Assembly (NCBI GenBank): GCA_023374045.1
Contig: CM041778.1
Coordinates: 292,183,533-292,247,532 of the forward strand
Source: Limonium bicolor
Lineage: Eukaryota; Streptophyta; Magnoliopsida; Caryophyllales; Plumbaginaceae
Reading direction: 5' to 3'
Length of the DNA: 64,000 nt
Shown: positions 1 through 11,435 of the stretch, piece by piece
How the letters are laid out: each line of letters starts with the position of its first letter
How positions within the stretch are numbered: position 1 is the stretch's first letter
Translations under genes and position numbers: made by a program
The notes under the pieces: model-generated
Databases searched by the model: none
The model's input: the letters and a program-made list of their open reading frames with translations, nothing else
What the model was told of the DNA's origin: nothing

Positions 1-2482
1 AGGTAGTTACATAGGATTTTTCAACATGAAACTATACCTTAATTTGATCTTGTTGTTCCTTGTGTTGTTGAATCTAGGAACCTCCTTGGAGCACTAAAGC
101 TTGGCGCAAATTGTAAGAGTTGCTAGGATGATTCTTGCTTCAAGACTTAGTAGATTTAACTAGGAAATTACATAGAAATGGTGTTAGAACTTAATACACC
201 ATTAATGGAGCTTTGAAGCTCTAAGGAACTAACTAACAAATGAAGAAGAAAAGGGAGGAGAAGAGAGCCTTACCAATCGGCTGAGTGAAGGGGCAAATGA
301 GAATGAAGCCTACGTATGGCTTAAGAAATGGAAATGAGAGAATTTCTCTTTTGATAAAACAATGTTAAATTTGACTAATCTTTTCCTTTGTTTATTCATT
401 GTTTGTTTGGCTCAATAAATCCCTTAATTGATGCTAGACTTTCGGATGGTTGCTAAAGAATATTGAAGGCTTTGTTTGATAATTGAAACTAGAAGACAAA
501 GAGCAAGATGGGTAGGTATTTCTTTTGATTTTCTAAGTAGAATGGCCATGTCAATTGTTGTCTTCTTCCTCCTTGTTTATACGGTAATGGAGGGCTGTAG
601 GCAATTGATTTCTTGTCAATTGGAGACATAAGAATATGTCTAGGTAGGTAGGTGTTTTATTGACTAATTATAAGGCAAATTAAACCTTCTTTTCTAGCAT
701 AAAATCGACACCCATGTGATGCTACTAGATAATTGATTTTGTTGTATTAGGCAAGGGAATGTACATAGTTAGGTAGTTGTCTTCCTTGACTAATTTGACA
801 GAAATAATTCCCCCTTGTCCATGCTTGAAATCAGCAGCACCATGTGCTAGAATATGGGATGTTTCAATTCCATATATTAGACTAATGCTAAAGTAGATCT
901 AGGACTTTAATTTTGGTATTTTAATTTCATTGTTTTTATAAACTAATCTTCTTGTTTTTCTCTTGTAGGTATACGGTAATGGGGCTCTCCTTGACTGATT
1001 TTATTTGACACATTATCACATGTTACATGATAAGGTGAGTCACTATTCCATAAGTCAATTTTTAAACCAAAATCTAGCTAAAACCACCCAAAATGGCGCA
1101 TGCAATTGGGAGTAAATGGGACTGATTTTTAATTTGATTTCTTGTCACACTATATTGTATTAAGATCATATTATAACATGTAATAGGTTCCAGCATTTAT
1201 TTGGTACATTTATATCATGGTAAAATGAAAGTTCTAAGGTAAAAATGCTGATTTTAGGTACCTTTTGATGTAAAAATCGGCCCTGATTGTGCTGTGAGTT
1301 TAGCACTGGATTTAACTGATTTAGATGCTCATAAGATTATCAACTCGTGGCTCCTCAAAAACTTCAAGGCAATTGCGTAAAACACGTTTTTATGACACTT
1401 GAAGGTGCGTTTTTGTGCTTTAAGGATATTCTAAAACATAAGTAGTCGCTATGAGTTCCACGTGTTTATAAATGTTGTTTATAGTCAATAATATTATGTT
1501 AATGTGTTACATTGAGTTATTGGGGGTTATATCAACTCACGACACAATTTTCGGGCTACCGGGACACTTCCGGAGCAAAAAGGAGCGTTAAGAATTTCCC
1601 CCGAGTACTTTGCTTATTTTTGAAAATGTAGCTCGAGTACTCTCTTTAAATGATGAATATGGATGATAGGAACTCTAAGAATGAGTTATATAGGAGTTCG
1701 TGCCACCACGGCACCTCTCCTGGTCATTCCTAGAGGTTTATGGGGCCCCCATCGGGAACTTCCGAGCACTTAGCGTTTAACTGAGAATTTATCTTGAGGA
1801 CTTTATCTTATATGTTTAATAAAGTGTTATGGTGCATTTGGAATGAAGTGTAATGCTTTATTTCACCTTATAAAATATTTCCGGGACTTTCGGGCCTTAA
1901 GGGCCCTTAAGGGAACTCCCGGGCATATTGTATTTTTACTCAGTTCTAACTGAGGACTTGTGTTTTAAAGGTGATAAAATGATCCTTGATTAATTTCATG
2001 TGAGTTTTATAGCTTATATAACTTGTTTAGCTTAAGGTCCGGCTTAACGCCCGTTTATGACCTTAAGGAGTTTAGGTGCATTTTTAACGCCTAATTGTTT
2101 TATACTTTTCTCAGGGTTTAATAATCCCCTAGATAATATTTATTTAATTATTTAAAGGTTAGGGGTATTTCAGTTACAGCTGTCCGAGGCAAGTGAGCTG
2201 GCACGTCCATACTCCCAAGAGAACAATGCATGGGACTGGTCATATCTATCGTCAAGGGATGCCAGAAGAAGAATAAAGGGCTGCAACTCATGGTCTTGAG
2301 GAAGTGTTCAGATATTTTTACATATGGGATAGTTACCAGCGCCAGCATGGTGCACCCTAGTGGTGGTCATCTTGGATTTGGATGTAATAAACTTTAGTAT
2401 CATCTTAGAACTATTTGTTGTCTTTTAGAGTGGTGGATGCCCTGATAATGTCCCTCCCGGTACTATTATTGATAATACGGTG
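1..2482. other. AT-rich repeat-derived DNA without a recognisable gene
   Basis: No exon or known protein motif was found on either strand. Between about 1500 and 2060 the sequence has blocks rich in CGGGACTT, GGGCCCTTAAGGG and CCGGGCAT separated by AT-rich DNA, a texture common in plant Gypsy LTRs, but no LTR end or target duplication could be placed. The short open frames here look like chance. Confidence 0.5.
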
Positions 2483-2751
2483 TGTCACGAGAAATGAAAT
2501 ATATCAAAATGTAGAAATTCCTAAGAAAGAAAAGTCCCGAATTCAAATCCTATGAATCACATAATTGAAAGTGAATAACTATCTAACATCTACCAAAGAT
2601 TGTATATGTCACGAGAAATGAAATATATCAAAATGTAGAAATTCCTAAGAAAGAGAAGTCCCCGAATTCAAATCTTATGAATCACATAATTGGAAGTGAA
2701 TAACTATACAACACGTTTATTCCACGTCCAAGCATCTACCAAAGATTATAA
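2483..2751. repeat. Two-copy tandem duplication, unit about 124 bp
   Basis: The block beginning TGTCACGAGAAATGAAATAT at 2483 recurs at 2607 with few differences. Both copies end in CATCTACCAAAGATT; the second carries a short extra segment (ACAACACGTTTATTCC) before that end. The copies are nearly identical, so the duplication is young. Confidence 0.85.
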
Positions 2752-2813
2752 ATCCCGAAAAGTATAACAACACAAGAACTAACAAGATCAATTACATAAC
2801 CAATAACCTAATT

Positions 2814-3290
2814 ATTTCCTAACCTTTGTCTCTCAATTCCCTGTGCTATTACATTACGTTGCATCTCATAAATTAGTTCTTGGTGCTGAAAATCATCATC
2901 ATCGGGCTCAATAGGATCATAAATAACAAGTAATGGAATATGAGCGATGAAATCATTATACTCCATGTAAATTTCCATCATCCGCAAACTGATGTATCAT
3001 TTCATACATGAATAAAAGTCCACTCGTAGTCGCCCTCCAACCCCAAATATACCATTGTTGTTATGTTTATTCTGCCGAGGAGGGATTAGTGCTCGAATTA
3101 CTCGTCGTTGTAGATCACGGAGATTACTAAGATATGGCATAGTAACTTCTACTCGTCTGTGCCTCATTCTTCTATCAAATTGAGCTTCATGACGACCAAA
3201 ATTAGCTACATAATTAACGTGCAAACAGAAAGGAAACTCCATTTGATTTTGAGAGCGAAATGGGACGTAGGGTATGAAGAGTTCACGCAA
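2814..3290 (-). pseudogene. Unrecognised MULE-adjacent ORF with one in-frame stop
   Basis: An open frame of 97 codons (3290 to 2997) ends at a TGA and continues in the same frame for about 60 more codons to a TAG near 2814. The first part is basic, with RRMRHRRVE and LQRRVIRALIPPRQ. The second is acidic, with YDPIEPDDDDFQHQEL and EMQRNVIAQ. The switch from basic to acidic, and the continuing frame after one stop, look more like a decayed real protein than chance. It lies divergently upstream of the MULE transposase and could be a second ORF of that element or an older insertion. I do not recognise the family and assign no function. Confidence 0.4.
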
Positions 3291-3632
3291 GATGTAATTA
3301 GACAGATTCTAAGAGCACATGGTAAGGAATGAGTATGTTGGGACACTAATACCCTCTTTTATAATATTTGAGTAACGGTCACTGACATGTCCAACGGCTA
3401 GTTCAATGGCTACTGAGAAAAGTAAGGTTAAAATGGTGACATGGAGCAGGAGCCGTCTATGTAAAGTTTCATCAATTTTGGACTACATTTAAACATGTTT
3501 AAAGTTGAATTTCGAAAACCGACAGGGGTATATCGTGAATTTTCCCTAACAAGAATTCACCCCCACTATTCAAATTAGATTCTAGCCGAAGGAAGCGTAC
3601 CAAACACACCATGGAGAAGTTGATGATCCGGT

Positions 3633-4404
3633 AGAAAGTGAATTTAAAGTTACCATTGGTAATTACTTTTGTCAGGGAAAGGTACACGTACCAGGTCACT
3701 GTTCACGTACCAGGTTACCATTTCTGGTACAAAGTGAATTCAAAGTTACCGTTGGTTATTACTTTTGTCAGGGAGAGGTACACGTACCAGGTCACTGTTC
3801 ACGTACCAGGTTACCGTTTCCGGTACAAAGTGAATTCAAAGTTACCGTTGGTAATTACTTTTGTCAGGGAGAGGTACATGTACCAGCTCACTGTTCACGT
3901 ACCAGATTACCATTTCTGGTACAAAGTGAATTCAAAGTTACCATTGGTAATTAGTTTTGTCAGAAGAGGTACATACCAGGTCACTGTTCACGTACCAGGT
4001 TACGTTTCGGGTACAAAGTGAATTCAAAGTTACCGTTGGTAATTACTTTTGTCGGGAGAGGTACATGTACCAGGTCACTGTTCACGTACCAGGTCACTGT
4101 TCACGTACCAGGTTACCGTTTCCGGTACAAAGTGAATTCAAAGTTACGTTGGTAATTACTTTTGTCAGGAAAGGTACACGTACCAGGTCACTGTTCACGT
4201 ACCAGGTTACCGTTTCCGGTACAAAGTGAATTCAAAGTTACCGTTGTAATTACTTTTGTCAGGGAGGTACATGTACCAGGTCACTGTTCACGTACCAGGT
4301 TACCGTTTCCGTACAAAGTGAATTCAAAGTTACCATTGGTAATTACTTTTGTCAAAGGACACGAGGTCACTGTTCACGTACCAGGTTACCGTTTTTTACT
4401 TGTA
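3633..4404. repeat. Minisatellite, about 8 units of 90-117 bp, rich in palindromes
   Basis: Eight copies of a block starting AAAGTGAATTCAAAGTTACC repeat with 90-117 bp spacing. Most units contain the 12-bp palindrome GGTACATGTACC or the near-palindrome GGTACACGTACC, followed by one or two copies of CACTGTTCACGTACCAGG. The array stops about 30 bp before a TATA box. A frame is open through several units only because unit lengths happen to allow it; the translated VTVHVPGY-type repeats are probably not a protein. Confidence 0.9.
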
Positions 4405-4430
4405 ACCTGTGGCTAGTTCATGACCAACCT

Positions 4431-4551
4431 CTATATAAGGGATGCCTCCTCCATTTCATCTTCACACACTCACTCTCCATATTCTCAAAGCTCTCTATCT
4501 CCTGACTCTCTTCCAAAAATAATTTCATAAAACTGTTCAAGCTCTCTAAAC
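4431..4551 (+). promoter_or_regulatory. TATA box and 5' leader of the MULE transposase
   Basis: CTATATAAGG at 4431-4440 is a good plant TATA box. It is followed by a pyrimidine-rich leader (TTCACACACTCACTCTCC and similar) and an ATG at 4552. The spacing of about 110 bp from TATA to ATG fits a normal plant promoter and short 5' UTR. Confidence 0.6.
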
Positions 4552-6740
4552 ATGAGTCAATCTTCAATTCCGATCATGAGTATGTTCCAGTATCAAGCCC
4601 AGTAAGTATTTAGTTTATTGTCTTTGTAAATCATATTCACACTAATATTTCATATTTCAACATTCGTCTAACATTCTCTCGACCCTTATTGCAGGAAAGT
4701 GACTCAACTACTGATGAAGATTGGGATGAATTTGATGAAGGCGTTCCAGATCATAATGCAGAGATGGATGACGACATGCAACAGATGTATAATCGACCTC
4801 CGGTGGTGGATACAGGTTACTTATTTCAAACAAACCAGACATTTAGGAGTAAAGAAGAAGTGAAAGCTAGGGTAGATGGTGTTGCCCATCCCAACCATAT
4901 CTACACCATAAATCAAAGTTGTCGGTTGGGCCAAGATTTCCACATAACATGCGAGAGGTATTGGAAACCACGAAGGACACCACGACCTGGTGTCATCACC
5001 CAGCATCATCTGGTTCAAAGAAATGTGGTTGTCCTTTTAGAATTAAGGGGTATTACACAAGCTACGGGTGTTTCTTGAATGGGTAACGGATGGCATAACC
5101 ATGATCTTGCTGAGTGGGCAGAGGGTCATTTTGTGGGAAAACGCCTAACTGCGGAGGAGGAGATTATGATCGATCAGAGAAGCAGAGTCGGTGTGCCACC
5201 TTCTGCAATTTATTCAGAGCTCACAACAATCAACCCAGACACGTCAGCAACAAGGAAAGAATATACAACAGGATAAAAAAAACTTGAAAAGAGAAATGGT
5301 CGATCTATGGTGCAGACTCTGCTGGGTGAGCTAGACAAAAACAACTACTACTATGATTACACTACAGAACCAAGTAAGTCAACTCAGTATGTCTCAAATA
5401 ACTGCAATCCTTTAGGTTTCATATTAATTTGATAGATAACATGATTCTATTTCACAATTTAGGGGATCGAACACGACTTGGGTCCATCTTCTTTGCACAC
5501 CCTACCTCTAGATTACTGCTGCATGCTTTCCCGTACGTCATAGGCATTGATGCTACCTATAAAACGAACATCGCAAAAATGCCTTTGGTTCAGTTCATCG
5601 GGGTGACGAGTATAGGCAAGAACTTCAGCATTGCCTTCGCCTTTCTTGTATCAGAATCAACGGACATGTATGTGTGGGCACTTCAACAATTAAGGGAACT
5701 CCTCGGTCGGACTACAACCTCAACATTTATCACCGACAGATGTCTGGCCCTGATGAATGCCTTAGAACAGGTATTTCCTGAATCTCATCATCTTCTATGT
5801 CGGTGGCACATAAGTAGGAACATTCAGGGGAAAGCCGAGACTTATATGGGTGATAGAGGAAGGGCGGCAGCTCAGCGGTTGTCCTCGAGCACAAGCAGAC
5901 TACAACATACGAGTTGAAAATTTCAAGTATACATACCGAAGCTATCCACGTTTCATTACGTATGTTGCATCAGTCTGGGAGAAACACAAGGAAAATTTGT
6001 GGAGGCTTGGGTCAAGAATGTGTTGCACTTCGGCAACACAACGACAAATAGGTAAAATTGTTAGTCTTGCAATTTTTAAGATAATACAGTCATTGTTATA
6101 GATCTATAAACTTACTTAAACATTTGATAGGGTGGAGAGCGCACATTCTTCTCTAAAGGCGAGATTAAGGAGTGTTAGACACACTTTGGATGTAATCTTT
6201 CCAAAGATTAACGATCATGTGAATACTAGCATCCGGGAGCTAAAAAAGGATTTCGAGGCAGCCAGGACAAAACACAGAAGAGAGCACATGAGGGTTCTAA
6301 TTGCTAACCTGATCGGGAAGGTTAGTATCCTTTGCTTAGATGAGCTAGTAAAGGAGCTTGGAAGGGCGAATTATGTGCAAATGGACATCAATCTGTGGAT
6401 GTGACAAGGTAACCTCTCATGGATTACCTTGTACTTGTAAATTAAACTACATGCTGGATAGTGGTATACTATGCTCGAAGAGGGATATACATCGTTTCTA
6501 GTATACCCTAAGCTGGGAGAAACATGAATCGACAATTGATATGCTATCCTACAAGGAGGCAGAACAGAATAGATGGAGATATAGCTTCTGAGGTAGCACA
6601 GTTAGATGATCCTACTCTGATGGCGAAATGTTACAGTCAAATCCAAAACTTCCTTCACCCAGATATGGTGTGCCAATTAGGAGAGCCATTAGAACAGTTT
6701 GGGATTGGCAGACCTACCGGAACCTCAAGACCAAACTGAC
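4552..6740 (+). pseudogene. MULE (Mutator-like) transposase, decayed
   Basis: Domains appear in the normal MULE order but in shifting frames. First comes an acidic N-terminus (STTDEDWDEFDEG) and a WRKY-GCM1-like zinc finger region with FRSKEEVKARV, KKCGCPFRIKGYY and DGWHNHDL. The MULE DDE domain follows (about 5430-5830), with VIGIDATYKT, AFAFLVSES, FITDRCLALMNAL and LCRWHISRNI. A helical stretch (MESAHSSLKARLR) and a SWIM finger, CGCDKVTSHGLPCTCKL (about 6395-6440), complete it. A first intron is plausible (GTAAGT at 4602, GCAG at 4691-4694), although the acidic frame does not join it cleanly. A TGA after GVS near 5078, a stop near 5275 and later frame changes break the ORF. The family encodes cut-and-paste transposases; this copy should be inactive. 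No convincing terminal inverted repeats or 9-bp target duplications were found. Confidence 0.85.
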
Positions 6741-6840
6741 GGGAACCTTCATCTTGGGAGCGTAACCGACCAAGGGCGAGCCAGTCAGAAGGAGCACCAT
6801 CAAATAGAAGATCACGTAATAGAGGATCACCATATCCGAG

Positions 6841-7453
6841 TCGATTCATGCCCCTAAATAACTTCCCATACTACGAGAATTTCCCACCCACCTATATCAA
6901 TATATCACTGGGTATATTGATGTTCGTGGAGATGGGAATTGTGGTTTCAGGGTCATTGCTGATTACCTGTATTCAAACGAAGAGAGGTGGAAAGATGTCC
7001 GTAGAGCATTGCACCATCACATGAAGAATACAGAACCGCGAATCAACTATACAGGGCCATGTTTAACGAAGGACCGTACAACGACATGTTAAAAGCGCTT
7101 CATTGGAATATAGGAGGGCCAGCACCTCCAGAGAAATGGATGACCACGGAAATGGGGATGGCGATCGCGACAAAGTACACTTCGGTAGTAGTTTTCTACT
7201 CTACTGTCTGGGGGGTATGGCAAGTGCCACATACCTTCCGCTCGATAATTATACCGATCGTGATAGCCCAAGAGGAGAGATCCACATAGGAATTTGCCCC
7301 CAGGGTCATTTCGTAAGGTTCTGCATGGTTGATGACTCCCCACTCCCCCCTGTCTATCCGCAGTGGTTCTTTTATAGAAATCCAAACACTGTCGGACCTT
7401 GGATTCATCAAATACAATCTAGGTTAGATAGTTGGAACAACGTTGTAACTTAG
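6841..7453 (+). pseudogene. OTU-like cysteine protease domain, C-terminal part of the MULE protein
   Basis: Around 6915-7045 the translation reads YIDVRGDGNCGFRVIADYLY and then ERWKDVRRALHHHM. DGNC is the classic OTU catalytic box, with aspartate and the nucleophile cysteine. After a frame change come PPEKWMTTEMGMAIATKY and, near the end, CPQGHFVRFCMVDDSPLPP, which supplies the expected C-terminal histidine. OTU proteases remove ubiquitin or ubiquitin-like modifiers. Fusion of an OTU domain behind a MULE transposase and SWIM finger is a known plant transposon architecture. At least two frame changes separate the catalytic Cys and His parts, so no intact protease is made here. The final ORF ends at a TAG just before a short tandem array. 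Confidence 0.8.
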
Positions 7454-7597
7454 TTTTTCTTTAACTTAGTTGTTGTAACTTAGTCTTTTCTTTAACTTAG
7501 TTGTTGTAACTTAGTTTTTCTTTAACTTAGTTGTTGTAACTTAGTTTTTCTATAAATTAGTTGTTGTAACTTAGTTTTTCTTTAACTTAGTTGTTGT
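7441..7597. repeat. About five tandem copies of a 30-bp unit
   Basis: The unit is close to TTGTTGTAACTTAGTTTTTC followed by TTTAACTTAG, repeated head to tail with one or two changes per copy. It begins exactly at the stop codon of the OTU reading frame, so it would lie in the 3' UTR of the MULE transcript. Confidence 0.9.
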
Positions 7598-8100
7598 TTT
7601 AATCATATTGACTGAAATTTGGTCATTCAATTCTCTATTATTTCAAAAAAAAGTGTCTCCCCGTAACATTCCAACTTATTCAACTAAGTTTGGTGAAAAA
7701 AAATTGTACTGCAAATAGTAAAGTATTTTGCTATTTGCAGTACAAATTAATTTTAAGTCAAATTAATAATATAAACATAAAAATGTAATCCAACACTTTT
7801 TTTTACAAAAAAAAAGGTTCATGTATTGATTACAACAAAAAAGTAACTAGTAAAATTCGCTACTAATCAACTACAAACTACTTCGGTAAATTTACTGTCA
7901 GATATCATTTTTGGAAAAAAAAAACACAGTGACACATCATTATATGTGTACAACGTTAATATGAATTAAAAAAATGTTGTATAGCGGTGATTAGTAATTT
8001 TGTACTGCGAATAGCAACCCCTTTAAAAATAATCAACCGCATGCTTAGACGACAATTAGTTGTGCGTGGCCCGGTAGCATGCGGGCTGCACGATTACCAT
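7598..8100. other. MULE 3' flank with CTATTTGCAGTAC palindromes
   Basis: AT-rich, no gene. TTGTACTGCAAATAG (from about 7704) and its inverse CTATTTGCAGTACAA (to about 7746) form an inverted repeat with a short spacer. A related copy, TTGTACTGCGAATAGCAACC, lies near 8000. These may be remnants of element termini, but no matching 5' partner was found upstream of the transposase. Confidence 0.4.
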
Positions 8101-8506
8101 AGCAGCAAAGATGCTGAGCCCCCAGGGGGGCCACCCTTTTTCCTTTTCAGGTACAAGGAGCTGGAAGCCGTTCGAGAGTAGGACGAGATAGCTGTCGGTA
8201 CATGGGTAGTTATTTAAACTGCTTATAAATTGTAGGCGTAGTAAGACCGAAATTGTTATCGGCATTAGTTGTAAATACTCGGTACAGTTGGAATGTAAAT
8301 GTTTATTGATTGATGGAAATGTAATGGGATTGTATTGTGTAAGTGCTCGGGAATCTGGTCCATCAGACCAATACAATGTATAAGTATTAGCCTTGTTAGC
8401 CACGTGGGTGGTTGACGGCGTGTAAAACCAATGAAATAAGTAAATATTGAGTTATGTTTTCCGCTGCAAGTGGTTGTTGAGTGCAATGTTGAAGTTGGGG
8501 TGTTAC
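8101..8506 (-). mobile_element. LTR-like terminus ending TGTAACACCCC on the minus strand
   Basis: The block ends GGGGTGTTACA at 8506; read on minus this is TGTAACACCCC, a common start of plant Gypsy LTRs. No PBS, PPT or partner LTR could be assigned, so this is a fragment or part of a solo LTR. Small open frames inside look like chance. Confidence 0.35.
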
Positions 8507-9490
8507 AAGAGGGAAAGAGAAAATGAGAGGAGAGAGAGGGAGGGGTACCCTTTTTGCTTTTTGGCTTATTTAATTAGCTAACTAGTCAAGAGTGTGAGGG
8601 CTGATTTAATTAAGAAAACCGGCCCCCACTATATACCCATGCTGGAGCGTTTTCCATCTTTTACCGAAAATGCTCGTTATTTTACCCGGTTTAGCACTAT
8701 TCACTAACTGGGCCCGTTTTCTGGATTTTTTCTCGTTTTTTTAATTTTAATGGTTATTAAGCTTTCATTAATGTTTAATTATAGTTATTTGATGAACTAT
8801 AATTTTTACAGGTTCATTTGACCACTCAAAGTCACGTTTTCGGGTTTTCTCGAAAAACGTGCGCTAAAGATTTATTAGCATTTTTAATTCATTTTATGGA
8901 TCTGTTTTCTTCGGGAATTGTTCCCGTATATTAATTAGGAATTATTAAGCCATGGAAATTCATCTAAGACCCTTGTCGAGGTCGTATTCCTCCTATGGTC
9001 ACATAACGCTCATTTTAGTGTTTTTCGCTTTTTAAGCATTTTCTCTTTTCTTTTGGATTTATTTCCTTTACCAGAATTCTTTAGGCACTAATAGGCCTTC
9101 AAATATCATATTATATTAGTTTAATCACCCTAATTTTTCGGGGTATTTCACTATAATCAACCGAACACTCATCCTCAAATTCATTTTACTCTCTATTGCA
9201 TTGCTATGAAAATTAGGGTTCAACTTTTGGCTGATACACATCTTTTGTGAATATGTTAATGATGATTTCAAATAAGGAATAAGTAGAGGCGGAGACAAGG
9301 GGGCGGGAAATCAGTTTTAGTTTTTTTGTTATATAGATTATTTATGTTATTAGATACTTGTTCACCTTCATAACATTTTGTAAAATTTTACTATGATATC
9401 ACCAAATTCTGTTAGTTATCAATTTTATTTCTTTTAATATGTAATATTTGTTTTATAATTATATTGTAAAAAATCACTTTTAGTCAATAG
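8507..9490. other. Non-coding DNA, no gene seen
   Basis: It starts with a purine-rich stretch (GAGAGGAGAGAGAGGGAGGG) directly after the LTR-like end, then unremarkable AT-rich sequence of LTR-like texture. I found no ORF with family motifs, no RNA gene and no clear terminal repeats. Confidence 0.5.
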
Positions 9491-9987
9491 TAGGGATGTC
9501 AATCTTGACCCGAACCCAAAACCGGCCCTAAAATGCCGGGTTCGGGTTGAGATTTTTGATCCAAAAAGATTTGCGGGTCAGGTTCAGGTTGGGTCAATGA
9601 AACCCGCTTCGGGTTCACGTTGAACCCGCCAACCTGTAACCCAGAAAAATAATTAATTAAAAATAGAAAAAATTATTTAATGATTAAATTAGTGTTTAAT
9701 GAGTAATTTATGACTAAAATAAACATTTAATCAAGAAATTATGATTAATTATAGAACATATTAAATAATTAATATTAAAGTATTATATTTATTTATTAAA
9801 TAATTAAAATTTTTAAATATAAAATAATTTTTTTAAAAGTGGGTCGGGTTCGGGTCAACCCGCTGCAGGTTCGGGTTGAAGAAATATAACCCGCTCTGGG
9901 TTCGGGTCGGTTCAGGTTGACTAAACCATTTTTGGGTCGGGTTCGGGTTGAGCTCAACCTGACCCAAAACCCATTTTGACACCCATA
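9491..9987. mobile_element. hAT-type MITE rich in GGGTTCGGGT motifs
   Basis: The ends are inverted: TAGGGATGTCAA at the left and TTGACACCCATA at the right. The flanking 8-mers GTCAATAG and GTCTATGT match at six of eight positions, in keeping with an old hAT target duplication. Both ends are packed with CGGGTTCGGGTT and its complement, around an AT-rich core. There is no coding capacity. Confidence 0.75.
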
Positions 9988-10426
9988 GTCTATGTAGATA
10001 AGAAAACTCTTAATATTTTTATTTTAACAACATAGTCAAAAGTAAACCTGATTATTATGTTAGTATTGGTAACCATGTACCCTACTATTGATAATACAAG
10101 TGTTTTGACTTTTTTATTATAGATTTGCAAATTAAAATAATATTAGAATAACTCAAAATAATTTTTAGAAGAAGTTTTCAGAAAAAAAACTAATTTAGAA
10201 CTATTACTCTATATTATTGACATTAATTTTTAATTTGTATACCCATTTTTAATAAAAATAAAAAAGGTAAAAACAAACTTCATTAATTTATACATTTCAA
10301 TTTTAATGTAATTTTTATGTCAAACTGTATATCTATATCACTTTTAAAAAATATTAATATTATTAAAAAATTCTCATAATAATTTCGGGCTCCAGCCTGG
10401 GAATAAGGTATATAGTGGGAATAAGG

Positions 10427-10599
10427 CAGTGGCGGATCCAGAAGCTAGGTCTTGGGGGGCAAAATTTTTTTTGACACTGTCACTCTTTAAAATTTTATGT
10501 CATTTTGTACTTTTTCAAAAATTTTAAGAGCATTTGACAAATTTTTAAAAGTTTCGGGGGGGACGGTGCCCCCCGGCACCCCCTTTAGATCCGCCACTG
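10427..10599. mobile_element. hAT-type MITE, 173 bp, exact 8-bp TSD
   Basis: Terminal inverted repeats CAGTGGCGGATC (left) and GATCCGCCACTG (right) enclose 173 bp. The target duplication GAATAAGG is exact (10419-10426 and 10600-10607). The interior holds a GC-rich inverted block, GGACGGTGCCCCCCGGCACC. Non-autonomous, no ORF. Confidence 0.9.
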
Positions 10600-10769
10600 G
10601 AATAAGGTATATATAGTCTGAGCTACATCCGAATGTAGCCATTCTAGCTACATATAGTGACCTATTAAATAAAAAACAAAAATAAAAAATAAAAAAATCG
10701 AGGCCAGGGAGCATGCGACAGATTTGCGTTTCATTACCTTGTTTTCTTTTTTGTTAGTAAAGATTTTTA

Positions 10770-11435
10770 TATCATAATAACAATAAATTTAAATTATTAT
10801 AACTTTTAATATATAAGTTCAAAATGAAAACAAGTTATATCATTACTTACCTAAATTCAAGATTTTCAAAACAATACTAGTCATAGATATGTTTTGAAAA
10901 CATTAAAAAAAATTATTTTTAAGTGTATAGGATGATATTTTAATGTGAGAATGTATGTACATATTTTAATGTGAGAATGTACATGTTTTAATGTGACGAT
11001 GTATATGTTCAAATGTGAGAATGTACATGTTCTTAATGAACATTTGTACATATTTGTATGACCATCTGTACAAGTTTTCTCCCTTATATGTATAGATTTT
11101 AATCTAAAGATGTACTTATTAATAATTCGTACAGGTTTATGTGGCCATCGGTATGTTTTTTATGAGGATATGTACATGTTCTTACGTATGGATGTATATG
11201 TTTAAATGAACATTTGTACAGGTTTGTATGACCATCTGTACAAGTTTTTTTTTACGGTTCTGTACACTATATGTAAAAATAATTTTTTTTAAAAGTTGTG
11301 AAAATAATACATGACTGGTCTTGTTTTAAAGAGCTTGAATTTAGGTGAATAATGATATAATTTTTTTTCATTTGGACTTATATATTAAATGTTACAATAA
11401 TTTAAAGTTATTATTATTGTAATATAGATAAACAA
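10770..11435. mobile_element. Foldback element A: long inverted arms around a GTACATG minisatellite
   Basis: The arms of roughly 150 bp (about 10775-10932 and 11275-11432) are imperfect inverted repeats of each other. The left arm has ACTTTTAATATATAAG and ACTAGTCATAGATATG; the right has CATGACTGGTCTTG and CTTATATATTAAATG. Between them is a degenerate tandem array with units such as TTTTAATGTGAGAATGTACA. No ORF. The transposon class is uncertain; a foldback or long-TIR Mutator-like MITE fits best. The outer ends were not resolved. Confidence 0.65.

Noticed and set aside
3633..4404. CRISPR array
   Set aside because: The sequence is plant nuclear DNA; units are 90-117 bp with no short conserved repeat and unique-spacer pattern and no cas genes.
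3638..4416. Overlapping open frames with repeated VTVHVPGY-type peptides
   Set aside because: They exist in two frames at once because of the minisatellite, and none has a promoter, motif or conserved unit length.
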